Positions 35,014-43,777 of a DNA stretch of 64,000 bases are shown here, one piece after another. The DNA is taken from the NCBI RefSeq assembly GCF_020819555.1, contig NZ_JAJHJB010000002.1:186001-250000 (forward strand). Direction: 5' to 3'. Position 1 is the stretch's first letter, and each line of letters begins with the position of its first letter. The translations under genes were made by a program, and so were the position numbers. Source of the stretch: Pelosinus baikalensis (lineage in GTDB: Bacteria; Bacillota; Negativicutes; DSM-13327). The notes under the pieces are model-generated. The model did not search any database and had not been told where the DNA came from. It saw only the letters and a program-made list of their open reading frames with translations.

Positions 35014-36531
35014 TTATTTCTCCTCCTTCTTAATTAGAGCATCGATTTTGTGATGTATCCCTTGAAGCGCAGGATAAACGTTTTCATATACATTTTCAAA
35101 CATGGTACGATATGCTTCATGCCTCACTGAGTCTGGAAGATAAACCGTATCATCACGCCTTGTTTGTCGTACAGCATCTTCGGGATCTTTGTATATCCCA
35201 GCACCAAGTCCAGCCAGCATTGCTGCACCAAGTGTAACAGCCTCAGGCACATTTAAACAAACAACAGGTTTCCCTAAGATATCTGCTTTGATCTGCATCC
35301 AAAAAGGTGACTTTGTTGCTCCCCCTACTACATTCACAGTCTCAATCTCATAATCTACTATCTTTTGTATTCCTTCTATAATCGTTGTAGATTCATAGCA
35401 GAGTCCTTCTATGATCGCTCTTGCCAAATCGCCTCTTGTATGAGAAGTAGTCAATCCAATGAGTGCTCCCTTGGATAAGGGATCCGCTCCTGGTGCATAT
35501 TTCCCACGGAAATGAGGCAATAATATCGCTCCCTTTGCTCCCAATGGCGACTTTTCTGCCTCATCGAGCAAGGTAGTCAAATCCTCCTTGGTCATTTCAG
35601 TGCGAAACCAATCTAAAATCACACCCGATGAAATGACTTGACCTGCGATATAATACTTATCATCCACAACATAATTTACACAAGTAAAGTTGGTATCAAT
35701 ATGCTTTACATCATTAGCTGGTTCATCAACAACCATAAGAACCTGCTCACTGGTCCCTATAGCACTTAACACTTGACCGCTTTGCGTCAAACCACAAGCA
35801 AAAGCGCCACATACATAGTCCATCCCACCAGCAAAAACAGGAGTTCCCGCCTCAACGCCTGTTAAACCAGCTGAATGACTTGTTACAGTTCCGGCCAATT
35901 CTCCCGAACGTTTTATGGTCGAACATATTTCTCGTGGGATCTGTGCATGATCCAGAATCTTATCAGACCAGCAGCGCTCCTTTAGATCAACCGCCATCGT
36001 CCGGCAAGCTACGGATAAATCGACTACTGCCTCGCCAGTAAGCCGGTACACGATGTAATCCTGCATGGAAACCCATCGCTTCACACCTTTAAACAATTCT
36101 GGCTTTTGCCTTCGAATCCATTGCACTTTTGTAATACCCGCCATCGGATTCGGTACAAAACCACTAATGCTGAATACTTCTTCACTGCCAAAATCCTCGC
36201 GCCACTCGGCAGCAATTCCTTCCGTCCGGGTATCAAACCAAGCAATTGAACGATGTATCCATTCGTCATTCTCATTAAGCAGAACACCAGCAGCCCCCAT
36301 GCTAGCCACTGCGATGCCATCAATCTTTTCTCCTCCCAATTGACGGGTAATATCTCGTAATATATCCTGTACCGCATCCCAAATTTGTCCAGGATCGAAT
36401 TCGGCCCAATTATTTTCTAAATAGTGAGTCACAGTTGGACGACTAGCCACTGCTTTAAACATACCATCTTCTGTATAGGCTGCAGCTTTACAATTCGTAG
36501 TTCCTATATCTATGCCGATTAAACAAGCCAA
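35014..36531 (-). CDS. FGGY-family carbohydrate kinase, second paralogue
   Basis: The start is taken as TTG at 36531 (product LACLIGIDIGTTNCKAAAY, translated with Met first) behind GGAGGGGAAGG; the longer frame to 36606 has no site. The 505-residue protein has both FGGY domains, with GAFACGLTQSGQVLSAIGTS, the catalytic Asp in AGGMDYVCGAF and VVGGATKSPFWMQIKADILG. Xylulokinase, gluconokinase and erythritol or lyxose kinases are all in this family; the sequence does not choose. It is coupled to the hydroxyacid dehydrogenase downstream, repeating the kinase-dehydrogenase pairing of 31593/30590. Confidence 0.85.
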   Translation of the reverse strand: MACLIGIDIGTTNCKAAAYTEDGMFKAVASRPTVTHYLENNWAEFDPGQIWDAVQDILRDITRQLGGEKIDGIAVASMGAAGVLLNENDEWIHRSIAWFDTRTEGIAAEWREDFGSEEVFSISGFVPNPMAGITKVQWIRRQKPELFKGVKRWVSMQDYIVYRLTGEAVVDLSVACRTMAVDLKERCWSDKILDHAQIPREICSTIKRSGELAGTVTSHSAGLTGVEAGTPVFAGGMDYVCGAFACGLTQSGQVLSAIGTSEQVLMVVDEPANDVKHIDTNFTCVNYVVDDKYYIAGQVISSGVILDWFRTEMTKEDLTTLLDEAEKSPLGAKGAILLPHFRGKYAPGADPLSKGALIGLTTSHTRGDLARAIIEGLCYESTTIIEGIQKIVDYEIETVNVVGGATKSPFWMQIKADILGKPVVCLNVPEAVTLGAAMLAGLGAGIYKDPEDAVRQTRRDDTVYLPDSVRHEAYRTMFENVYENVYPALQGIHHKIDALIKKEEK

Positions 36532-36646
36532 TTCCTTCCCCTCCTGCTTCTTATCTCTTTGTACATCCGTTGAAGTAAAGGTTACACATGGCAGACTAAT
36601 AATCAATATTCATTTCTTATAGAATTTATAAGTTTAGGAGAATGTT

Positions 36647-36680
36647 GAACACAGAGGACACAGAGTGTTCTCTGTGGTTC
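36647..36680. repeat. Short relative of the dispersed repeat (CACAGAG type)
   Basis: GAACACAGAGGACACAGAG followed by CTCTGTGGTTC is a small hairpin that shares the GAACCACA...TGTGGTTC ends with the main repeat but with CAGAG in place of CAAAG. It stands between the kinase and the zinc dehydrogenase. Confidence 0.6.
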
Positions 36681-36738
36681 GGTTTCCTTTATATGTTTTA
36701 AAGGACGCGTAGCGTTTTTCTTACTGGATGCTATACAT

Positions 36739-37833
36739 TTATTTTATAACGATGATCCCAGAATGCTGGTCAATCTCATCCTTAAGTTCATCCAGGAATG
36801 GAGTTACCGACACACGCAGCCCTGCCCGATTAGTAACCAGATCCATCCCTTGGCAGATCTCATCCAATGTCACTAAATGAGTCAAAATTTTCTTAGCTGA
36901 TACCTTACCATTACGAATCAACTCTAAGGCTAGTGCATTATGCCGAGGCGCTGATGAAAATGCACCATAAATAGCAATTTGCCGATAATGTACATAATTA
37001 GCATCGATTGTAATCGCAGGCTGATCTTTAGGCAATCCTGCAAACAAACAAACTTTGCCCATTTTGCTAGCCATATTAATACCTAAAACTTGAGCTTCTG
37101 GTGTACCTGCCGTGACGATCACTACATTCGCTCCCAAGCCACCTGTCAGCTCCATCACAGCCTTCGCCCCATCTTGGGAACTCAGGTCAATATATCCATC
37201 AAAGCCAAATGACTTTGCTTCTTCCAAACGTCTGGGACTCCGGTTAATTAAAAAGATCTTGCCTGCTCCTCTTGCCCTGGCCGCCTCAGCATGCATAATG
37301 CCGATTGGTCCTGCTCCGATCACCGCCACTGAATCACCCAAACCAATATTCATTACTTCTTGAGCATTCAATACGCAAGCCAGCGGCTCAGCAAGAGACG
37401 CTTCCAAATAGGTAACCTCATCGGGAATACGATTGATATTACCAACCCGGACACCACCTGCTGGAACAAGCACATATTCAGCAAAGCCACCATTATAATG
37501 ATGGGCTATGGTTTTGCGTGTATAACACATATTTTGCCAGCCAGATGAGCAATAGGAGCACGTTCCGCACCCAATACCTGGTGCAACGATGACTCGATCA
37601 CCTACCGAATATGCAGTAACATCCGGCGCTGCCTCTACAATTTCTCCTGCTATTTCATGCCCTAAAACAATTGGCGGTTTAATCGCCGCATGGCCATGAC
37701 GAAAGGTTCTTAAATCCCCGCCGCAAATTGCACAAGCCTTTACTTTAATCAAAACAGTTCCTGGCTGAACCTGAGGTGTTTCAATCTCCTCAACTGTCAT
37801 TTTTCCAATGCCTTGATATATCGCTGCTTTCAT
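36739..37833 (-). CDS. Zinc-dependent alcohol/polyol dehydrogenase (MDR family)
   Basis: The 364-residue enzyme has the catalytic zinc ligands Cys37 region (ACAICGGDLRTF) and His-Glu in LGHEIAGEIVE, the structural zinc Cys cluster GIGCGTCSYCSSGWQNMC, and the NAD motif VIGAGPIGIMHAEAAR. It resembles sorbitol, galactitol-1-phosphate, threonine and L-idonate 5-dehydrogenases. In a cluster with GntP and a gluconokinase-like gene an L-idonate or similar sugar-acid dehydrogenase role is attractive, but that is inference. A strong AAGGAGG site precedes the ATG. Confidence 0.83.
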   Translation of the reverse strand: MKAAIYQGIGKMTVEEIETPQVQPGTVLIKVKACAICGGDLRTFRHGHAAIKPPIVLGHEIAGEIVEAAPDVTAYSVGDRVIVAPGIGCGTCSYCSSGWQNMCYTRKTIAHHYNGGFAEYVLVPAGGVRVGNINRIPDEVTYLEASLAEPLACVLNAQEVMNIGLGDSVAVIGAGPIGIMHAEAARARGAGKIFLINRSPRRLEEAKSFGFDGYIDLSSQDGAKAVMELTGGLGANVVIVTAGTPEAQVLGINMASKMGKVCLFAGLPKDQPAITIDANYVHYRQIAIYGAFSSAPRHNALALELIRNGKVSAKKILTHLVTLDEICQGMDLVTNRAGLRVSVTPFLDELKDEIDQHSGIIVIK

Positions 37834-37959
37834 ACTACTTCCTCCTTTGTCTTATAAGAATAATCAACAGTTGATAAAATCGAACCGAAATTACTCTTTT
37901 ATGAGCGTTAATGATAAGTGAATCTATTTTAAACTTATATTCGATCTCTCCACCATAGT

Positions 37960-37998
37960 TGGACGTCCAGCTGTAGTTAATGTACACCTGGACGTCCA
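37960..37998. repeat. Two TGGACGTCCA palindromes, 29 bp apart
   Basis: TGGACGTCCA occurs at 37960-37969 and 37989-37998. Each is a palindrome, and the pair extended by one base (CTGGACGTCCA with TGGACGTCCAG on the minus strand) can form an 11-bp stem. It starts 14 bp after the gntP stop. It may be a terminator, mRNA end, or a pair of regulator sites ahead of the dehydrogenase gene. Confidence 0.65.
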
Positions 37999-38012
37999 TA
38001 CACCTTTATGTT

Positions 38013-39347
38013 CTATGCAACTACCTTAGATAGAAGCAATATAAATATCAATGAAGATACAGAAAGAATCGTCTCCAGAACTGTCCATGTTTTTAATGTT
38101 TCAGTAACGGACATACCGAAGTATTCCTTTACAATCCAAAACCCGGCATCATTCACATGAGAAAGAACCAGCGCTCCTGATCCCACAGCCAGCACGATAA
38201 TTTCTTTGGACACGCCTGCCGAATTTGCAACAAGAGGTGCTACGATACCAGCTGCAGTCATCATCGAAACCGTAGAGGAACCTGTAGCAACACGAATCAT
38301 AGCTGCAATCGTCCAAGCTAACATAATCGGGCTTAACCCCATCGTGGAGGCCATCTTAGCGATTTCATTACCAATACCACTATCTAATAATACCTTATTA
38401 AATGCACCGCCACCGCCGATAACCATTAAAATGCTGGCCATAGCTGGAAGCGATTGATCGCAGAACTTACCGATTTGCGTCAAGTTAAAATTACGACTAA
38501 AACCAAAGCTATAAAAAGCAAACAATAATGCAATTAAGAGGGCCATAAATGGACTGCCGATGAATTTCAAAATCGCAAACATCTGAGACGTACGATCCAT
38601 TGTCAAATCAGCAATTGTTGCAAATAGCATTAATATAACGGGCAGTAATATCGTGAAAACTGTAATGCCGAATCCCGGCATTTCATGATCCTCCCGACCT
38701 GCTTTAATCTGGTCAGCAAAACCTTCAGGTACCCCAACCACTCGCATGCGTTTTGAAATAAAACTGGCAAATAAGGGACCGGCAAGAGCTGCCGCAGGCA
38801 AACCAACAATAAGACTATATAATATTGTTTTGCCAACATCTGCTTTAAATATATCTACAGCTGCCATAGCTGCAGGGTGAGGGGGAACCAAACCATGAAC
38901 AATGGATAACCCCGCAACCAAAGGAAGGCCAACTTTCAGCAAAGAAATTCCAGTTTCCTTTGCAATCGTAAATACAAGAGGAATTAAAAGTACAACACCG
39001 ACCTGAAAAAAAACAGGAATCCCAACAATAAAGGCAACAATCATCATTGCCCAGTGAACTTTTTTTAATCCAAACAAGTTAATCAAGGTTTTGGCAATTC
39101 TTTCTGCACCACCAGACTCTTCTAACATTTTTCCCAACATGGTGCCAAGTCCTAAAACAATTGCAATAAAACCAAGGGTATTACCTAACCCCGCTTGAAT
39201 GGAGGCAAGGACTTTGTCAAAGGGCATCCCCGCTGCCACTCCTAAGAATACCGACACAATCATTAAGGTTACAAAAGGATTAATTTTAAAATAAGTAATC
39301 ATAAGCAAGAGCAAAAGAACAGCCGCAATAGCAACTCCGATTAACAT
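38013..39347 (-). CDS. gntP: GntP-family gluconate/sugar-acid permease
   Basis: The 444-residue protein is hydrophobic throughout, with 12 or more membrane helices, and matches the GntP family of proton symporters: GLGTMLGKMLEESGGAERIA near the N-terminus, GVVLLIPLVFTIAKE, HGLVPPHPAAMAAV and the C-terminal HVNDAGFWIVKEYFGMSVTE. Members take up gluconate, idonate, fructuronate or glycerate. As first gene of the cluster it is likely to bring in the substrate. It has a GGAGGAG site and a 785-bp regulatory gap shared with the divergent rpiR-type gene. Confidence 0.92.
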   Translation of the reverse strand: MLIGVAIAAVLLLLLMITYFKINPFVTLMIVSVFLGVAAGMPFDKVLASIQAGLGNTLGFIAIVLGLGTMLGKMLEESGGAERIAKTLINLFGLKKVHWAMMIVAFIVGIPVFFQVGVVLLIPLVFTIAKETGISLLKVGLPLVAGLSIVHGLVPPHPAAMAAVDIFKADVGKTILYSLIVGLPAAALAGPLFASFISKRMRVVGVPEGFADQIKAGREDHEMPGFGITVFTILLPVILMLFATIADLTMDRTSQMFAILKFIGSPFMALLIALLFAFYSFGFSRNFNLTQIGKFCDQSLPAMASILMVIGGGGAFNKVLLDSGIGNEIAKMASTMGLSPIMLAWTIAAMIRVATGSSTVSMMTAAGIVAPLVANSAGVSKEIIVLAVGSGALVLSHVNDAGFWIVKEYFGMSVTETLKTWTVLETILSVSSLIFILLLSKVVA

Positions 39348-40132
39348 TAATATTCCTCCTCTTTTATCCTACTAGCTTTGTTCCCTTCGTGGGACTAACC
39401 TCATCCCTCCTTGTCTTAAACAAAGAAAATTCTGTTATTTAACCCCTTCCCACCGCCTTTCTATTTTGTTTAACTCCGTTTTAAAAACGAGGAGCGATTC
39501 TTATGAATATCTGCAAAAATAATTGATCAGGCTTATTTAATCATTTTTGCAAATTATTTTCAATCATTATTATATTTTAAAAATTATTTTCATATGTATT
39601 ATACAATTTGCAAAGAATAAAATCAATAACTTTAAATGTAATTTTCAATATTTTTATACAATTCGTAATTATTTTCATTTTAGTTTTTCAGTGTTATCAT
39701 GGTGAAGATCTTAACTATATTTATTAATACGTAAGACGCTGTTCTTAATATCTTCCGCATTAGAGAAAAACTTTTTTTGAATAGCACTTATTGTTTTTAA
39801 CTTCTTTTATTCATATTTATGTATCTTTTTTGATTTTATTTGCATTTTGTAAAATTATTTTCACTTTTTAAAACACGATAAATACGACCTTAAAAAGGAT
39901 AAAACTCTATGTTTTTTTGATATTATTTTCATTTTCAATAAAGAATTCTTGTTATACTTCCCCGTCATTTGTTATACTTACATTGTCAACGGTTGACTTT
40001 ACATTTAATGTATTTTTTTCATCTGCACAATAGTAAAACAACCTTGCTACACAAAGAGTTCTTCTGAGTTCGCAAATACCTTGATCAATATAATATTTTC
40101 ATTTACAAAGTACGGTTCATAAGGAGATAAAT
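39348..40132. promoter_or_regulatory. Divergent regulatory region with repeated ATTATTTTCA motif
   Basis: This 785-bp gap is very AT-rich and holds no gene. The 10-mer ATTATTTTCA occurs exactly at 39553, 39583, 39668, 39854 and 39922, always on the plus strand, with near copies at 39638 and 40092. A 13-bp palindrome GTCAAC-G-GTTGAC lies at 39985-39997. The regularity suggests operator sites for the RpiR-type regulator and a second regulator, between gntP (leftward) and rpiR (rightward). Confidence 0.55.
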
Positions 40133-40999
40133 ATGACTACACGAGAGCCTAAACCTAACGTGTGCTTAGCACTCATACATAATATGTTTCAATCCTTAAC
40201 TAAAACAGAGCGAAAATTAGCAGAATACATCATTTCCAATCCATCCGAAGTCATTCATATGACAATCACCGAACTGGCTGAAATTACAGGGAGCGCCGAG
40301 GCTACCATTTCACGATTCTGCAAAAATAAATTAGGATTTCCAGGTTTTCAAAGTCTTAAAATAGCCTTAGCAAGCGACTTATACGAACCCTTTGAATCCA
40401 TATACAACGAAGTCAATGCAGACGATCCTATTGACGAAGTCGCCAGCAAAGTTTTTCAAAATATCAACGAGGCGTTGCATGACACCCTAAAAATCATTCA
40501 TGCAGAATCTTTATCAAACGCAATCACTGCAATCTTGGCGGCTCGTCGCATTGAGGTCTACGGCACAGGAGGTTCAGCACCCATCGCTGCCGATGTGGAA
40601 CATCGCTTTTCACGTTTTGGCATTTCTGTCAGAGCTTATGCTGACCAGGACATGCAAGCGATTTCTGCCTCACTCTTGCATCCTGGTGATGTCGTAATCG
40701 CCATATCTCATACTGGCTCTAATCAAAGCGTTCTGGAGTCTGTAAAAATTGCAAAAGAAAATGGCGCAACGATTATCGGTATCACAAGTCACATCCGATC
40801 TCCCCTTAGCCAGATATCAAATATCACTTTAAACGGTATGGCGAAAGAAATTAATTATCGATCCGAGGCAATGTCCTCACGTTTAATTCATCTAGCAATC
40901 ATTGACGTGCTTTATGTTGGAGCCATGTTAAGACAACCCGATCGAATTACACACAATATGCAAAAGATTCGTCAATCCATTGCTAAAACTCGTTTATAA
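40133..40999 (+). CDS. RpiR-family transcriptional regulator (HTH + SIS domain)
   Basis: The 288-residue protein has the RpiR helix-turn-helix at about 10-85 (LTKTERKLAEYIISNPSEV, then GSAEATISRFCKNKLGFPG) and a SIS sugar-phosphate-binding domain at about 125-265 (VYGTGGSAPIAADVEHRFS, VIAISHTGSNQSVLESVKIA). Proteins of this type sense phosphorylated sugars. Divergent from gntP and next to the kinases that would make such compounds, it is the likely controller of the cluster. AAGGAG lies 6 nt before the ATG. Confidence 0.92.
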   Translation: MTTREPKPNVCLALIHNMFQSLTKTERKLAEYIISNPSEVIHMTITELAEITGSAEATISRFCKNKLGFPGFQSLKIALASDLYEPFESIYNEVNADDPIDEVASKVFQNINEALHDTLKIIHAESLSNAITAILAARRIEVYGTGGSAPIAADVEHRFSRFGISVRAYADQDMQAISASLLHPGDVVIAISHTGSNQSVLESVKIAKENGATIIGITSHIRSPLSQISNITLNGMAKEINYRSEAMSSRLIHLAIIDVLYVGAMLRQPDRITHNMQKIRQSIAKTRL

Positions 41000-41030
41000 G
41001 AAAAGTGCTCACTTAAAACATAGCCGTTTT

Positions 41031-41123
41031 GAACCACAAAGGCGCAAAGGACACAAAGGGTTTTATTTATTTTTCGTGCACTCCTTTGCGTGCCGCGTTA
41101 GCGGCATTGTGCCTTTGTGGTTC
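41031..41123 (+). repeat. Dispersed structured repeat, copy 3
   Basis: GAACCACAAAGGCGCAAAGG at the left and GTGCCTTTGTGGTTC at the right pair; inner ACACAAAGG pairs with CCTTTGCGTG, and GCCGC-GTTA-GCGGC is the third stem. It begins 31 bp after the rpiR stop. Confidence 0.93.
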
Positions 41124-41173
41124 ATAAAATCTCATCTTTTCCGCACCTAAAAACTTATACGTTCTCTACTTAT

Positions 41174-41212
41174 AAAAAACACCGATGCGAAAATTCGCAA
41201 TCGGTGTTTTTT
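41174..41212. terminator. Strong bidirectional terminator
   Basis: AAAAAACACCGAT and ATCGGTGTTTTTT pair around TGCGAAAATTCGCA, whose inner part also pairs. T tracts occur on both strands. It separates the converging rpiR and SGNH genes. Confidence 0.92.
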
Positions 41213-41233
41213 ATATTATTATTCAGTACGGCT

Positions 41234-42481
41234 TTACAGCTCGGGATGATTTTTTAAAAAACTCTTGATGGAATCAGCCATAATTTTTTTACCTGAGATG
41301 TCAGGATGCAATCCATCCTGAGCATATTTTACTGGAAGTATTCCATTCTCATCTGCTAGCAGGGAATAAATTTCAATCGCATAGGGTTGATTCCGAATAA
41401 ACTCATTCACTTTCGCTAATTCCACCTGCCAGTTATCAGCGGTTGACTGATCAAATACCCGTTGTATTCTTTCAGGATTTACAGGGGGGACCGTCAAGAA
41501 AATAGGCGTGATTCCATTTTCCTCACATTTTTCCCTTAGTGATTCTAGGGATTCAATGACTTCTTCTCCAGATACACCACCACGAATACTATTCGTTCCG
41601 CCCAAAATAAACAGATATTGAGGCTTAAAGGGAAGTACGTCATGTTCAAAACGCTCCACCATCGCCTCGCTGGTATCTCCGCTTCTGCCTAAATTCTTCA
41701 CAGGAAAAGGCAAGTACGAGACATATTCAAAACGATCATCCGATGGCGGATTAGAAATGGCCCCACCCCCATGAGTAATACTGTCGCCAAACACAGCCCA
41801 TTTTCGGCTGCCTGTTTTCACGGTCAATGGGCTCGCATCAGAATACTTGCCAATCGGCTTTTTATTCTCATCTAATGCAAGTACTCGCCAGTAAAACGTC
41901 CCTGGCTCTACATAGGCATGAGTATCATAATAATCAAATCCAAATCCTCCTTGTAGTATAGAAGAACGGATTCTATATTTTGATGCTTCCGTGCCATTAG
42001 GTTTCTCTGGCGGGGCACTCAATATTTCCACTTCATAAGAATCAGCTCCTAATACTGGTATCCATGAATATACAGGATATAGCGGCAGGGGGTGATTCTT
42101 TTTTAAGCTGGATGTAATGGTTGGCTTATCAGGATTAAGGACCCCTTTACTTAAAGCAATAGGATTTGAAAAAGCAGCACGAGGATTCTTATCTAAATCT
42201 AAAGGACGAACACGATAATACAGCTTTTTTAGTTTTTCGCCTTTAAATAAAGCTGTATTCAATTCAATACCAGGAGTAGAAATCTTGGTTGTACTATAAA
42301 CAATCTGCTTGGCAGAAGCTTTCTTATTATTCTTAATGGGACAATTGGCGACCTCCAATTCATACATAACTGCATCCTCAGCATTATGCCATACAAGCTG
42401 TATTTTATCGTTTTGGGCATAGCCATTTACCGTTACCAAAAACAGCGCAAGACTAAAAAAAATAATCCTTAACACTCTCAA
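41234..42481 (-). CDS. Secreted SGNH/GDSL hydrolase with N-terminal beta-sandwich repeats
   Basis: A TTG start at 42481, 8 nt after GGAG, gives a 415-residue protein with a signal peptide ending near NGYAQ. Two Fn3-like segments (about 25-110 and 120-225, each with WIPVLGADSYEVEIL-like or VWHNAEDAVMYELEV patterns) precede a C-terminal SGNH hydrolase: block I FGDSIT with Ser234, Gly in NLGRSGDTS, Asn in LGGTNSIRGG, and Asp389/His392 in DGLHPD. These enzymes are esterases that often remove acetyl groups from polysaccharides or lipids outside the cell. The substrate is unknown. Confidence 0.82.
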   Translation of the reverse strand: MRVLRIIFFSLALFLVTVNGYAQNDKIQLVWHNAEDAVMYELEVANCPIKNNKKASAKQIVYSTTKISTPGIELNTALFKGEKLKKLYYRVRPLDLDKNPRAAFSNPIALSKGVLNPDKPTITSSLKKNHPLPLYPVYSWIPVLGADSYEVEILSAPPEKPNGTEASKYRIRSSILQGGFGFDYYDTHAYVEPGTFYWRVLALDENKKPIGKYSDASPLTVKTGSRKWAVFGDSITHGGGAISNPPSDDRFEYVSYLPFPVKNLGRSGDTSEAMVERFEHDVLPFKPQYLFILGGTNSIRGGVSGEEVIESLESLREKCEENGITPIFLTVPPVNPERIQRVFDQSTADNWQVELAKVNEFIRNQPYAIEIYSLLADENGILPVKYAQDGLHPDISGKKIMADSIKSFLKNHPEL

Positions 42482-42574
42482 AAAACTTTCTCCTCTCTTT
42501 ATATACCAAAATAAATGTTGCCACAAGCATACGCTTGTGACAACAGTATGTATCTACTACATTCTTATCGTGAA

Positions 42575-42889
42575 TTATTCTTCATAGGAACAACAATAAT
42601 CCGCAACAATTTTTACTTTTAATGAAAAACGTGAATTGGCCGGAACTTGGAAGCGATCTCCGCCTGTATATACATTCCAGGTACTTTCACCTGATAACAA
42701 TACTTCTAGTTCTCCTGCCAAAATCTCCATGACTTCAGCAGCGTCAGTACCAAACTCATATTCGCCTGGCAGCATAATTCCCAGGGTCTTTCTAGTTCCA
42801 TCAGCAAAAAGAACTGTTCGGCTTGTTACCTTCCCCTCAAAATATGCATTTGCCTTTTTTACAATCGTAACATTTTTAAATTGATCCAC
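42575..42889 (-). CDS. ppnP: Pyrimidine/purine nucleoside phosphorylase PpnP
   Basis: The 104-residue single cupin protein matches PpnP (YaiE, DUF1255): FKNVTIVKKANAYFEGKVTS at the N-terminus, GIMLPGEYEFGTDAAEVMEI and GDRFQVPANSRF. PpnP splits several nucleosides with phosphate to base and ribose-1-phosphate. GTG start behind GGGGGAATAC. The gene stands alone between the SGNH hydrolase and the racemase gene, in the same direction. Confidence 0.9.
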   Translation of the reverse strand: MDQFKNVTIVKKANAYFEGKVTSRTVLFADGTRKTLGIMLPGEYEFGTDAAEVMEILAGELEVLLSGESTWNVYTGGDRFQVPANSRFSLKVKIVADYCCSYEE

Positions 42890-43025
42890 ACGTATTCCCC
42901 CTTGTCTTTCCCATCTTCATTATACAGCATTAGGCGATCCATATTTTTTACTTTTTTCATTGTATCATACTCATTACCAAATGCAAAAGCTAGAAATTCT
43001 AAGAGCTAGTCTAATTATATATTCT

Positions 43026-43742
43026 TTAAGCTGTACTTAGGGTATTACCAACTGTATACTCACCTATTATTGCATTTTTAGCTACTTCTGCTAATATATC
43101 TAAGGTATCAAACAGAGGAAAATCAATATCATCCTGCGAAAGTAAAATAGGTAAATCTGTACAAGCTAATATCACACATTCGGCACCCATTTCTTTTAGA
43201 CTGCCGATAATCGTCAGTAATGCTGCTTTGTCAGGTGCTAAGATTTCTCCTTTTACCAATCGATATATAATTTCTGACACAGTCTTTTGCTGATATGTCA
43301 TAGGCAATATTGGAATTATATTATTCTCGTACAGGGGTCTTGTGTATAGCTGGTTATCAACAGATGCAGTAGTGGCTAGAATTCCCACCTTTCTTATTTT
43401 ATGCAGCTTAAGATGCCTGCAGGTTTCTTCCACGATACTAAAAACAGGAACTTTTGAAACCTCTCGAATTGCATTTATATAAATATGAGCTGTATTACAA
43501 GGAATTACACAAAAATCCACGTTATCATGTATTGTTTTAATGCCTTCAATCACAAGTTGTTCTAGCAAGTCTCCCTCTTCATTACGTTGTAAAAAACAAT
43601 CGGCAATTTGAAAGGGTTCGGGAACACTATACATAAGAATGGGAGGATATCCTTTGGTATGTACGAATTGTTTGACGATCTTCATATAAAACAGTGCGGT
43701 TGCCTCTGGTCCCATACCGCCGACAATACCACAAGTTTTCAA
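43026..43742 (-). CDS. Aspartate/glutamate racemase family protein
   Basis: The 238-residue protein starts at a TTG behind GGAGGGAG. It has the family N-terminal IVGGMGPEATALFY and both catalytic cysteines, Cys82 in IPCNTAHIY and Cys194 in LACTDLPILL, so it should be an active cofactor-independent racemase (two-base mechanism) acting on Asp, Glu or a similar acid. MurI of peptidoglycan synthesis is a different subfamily. It lies 35 bp downstream of a GNAT gene in the same direction, which suggests joint use. Confidence 0.87.
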   Translation of the reverse strand: MKTCGIVGGMGPEATALFYMKIVKQFVHTKGYPPILMYSVPEPFQIADCFLQRNEEGDLLEQLVIEGIKTIHDNVDFCVIPCNTAHIYINAIREVSKVPVFSIVEETCRHLKLHKIRKVGILATTASVDNQLYTRPLYENNIIPILPMTYQQKTVSEIIYRLVKGEILAPDKAALLTIIGSLKEMGAECVILACTDLPILLSQDDIDFPLFDTLDILAEVAKNAIIGEYTVGNTLSTA

Positions 43743-43777
43743 AATAGCTCCCTCCTCAACGAAATGAACTAGTACGA

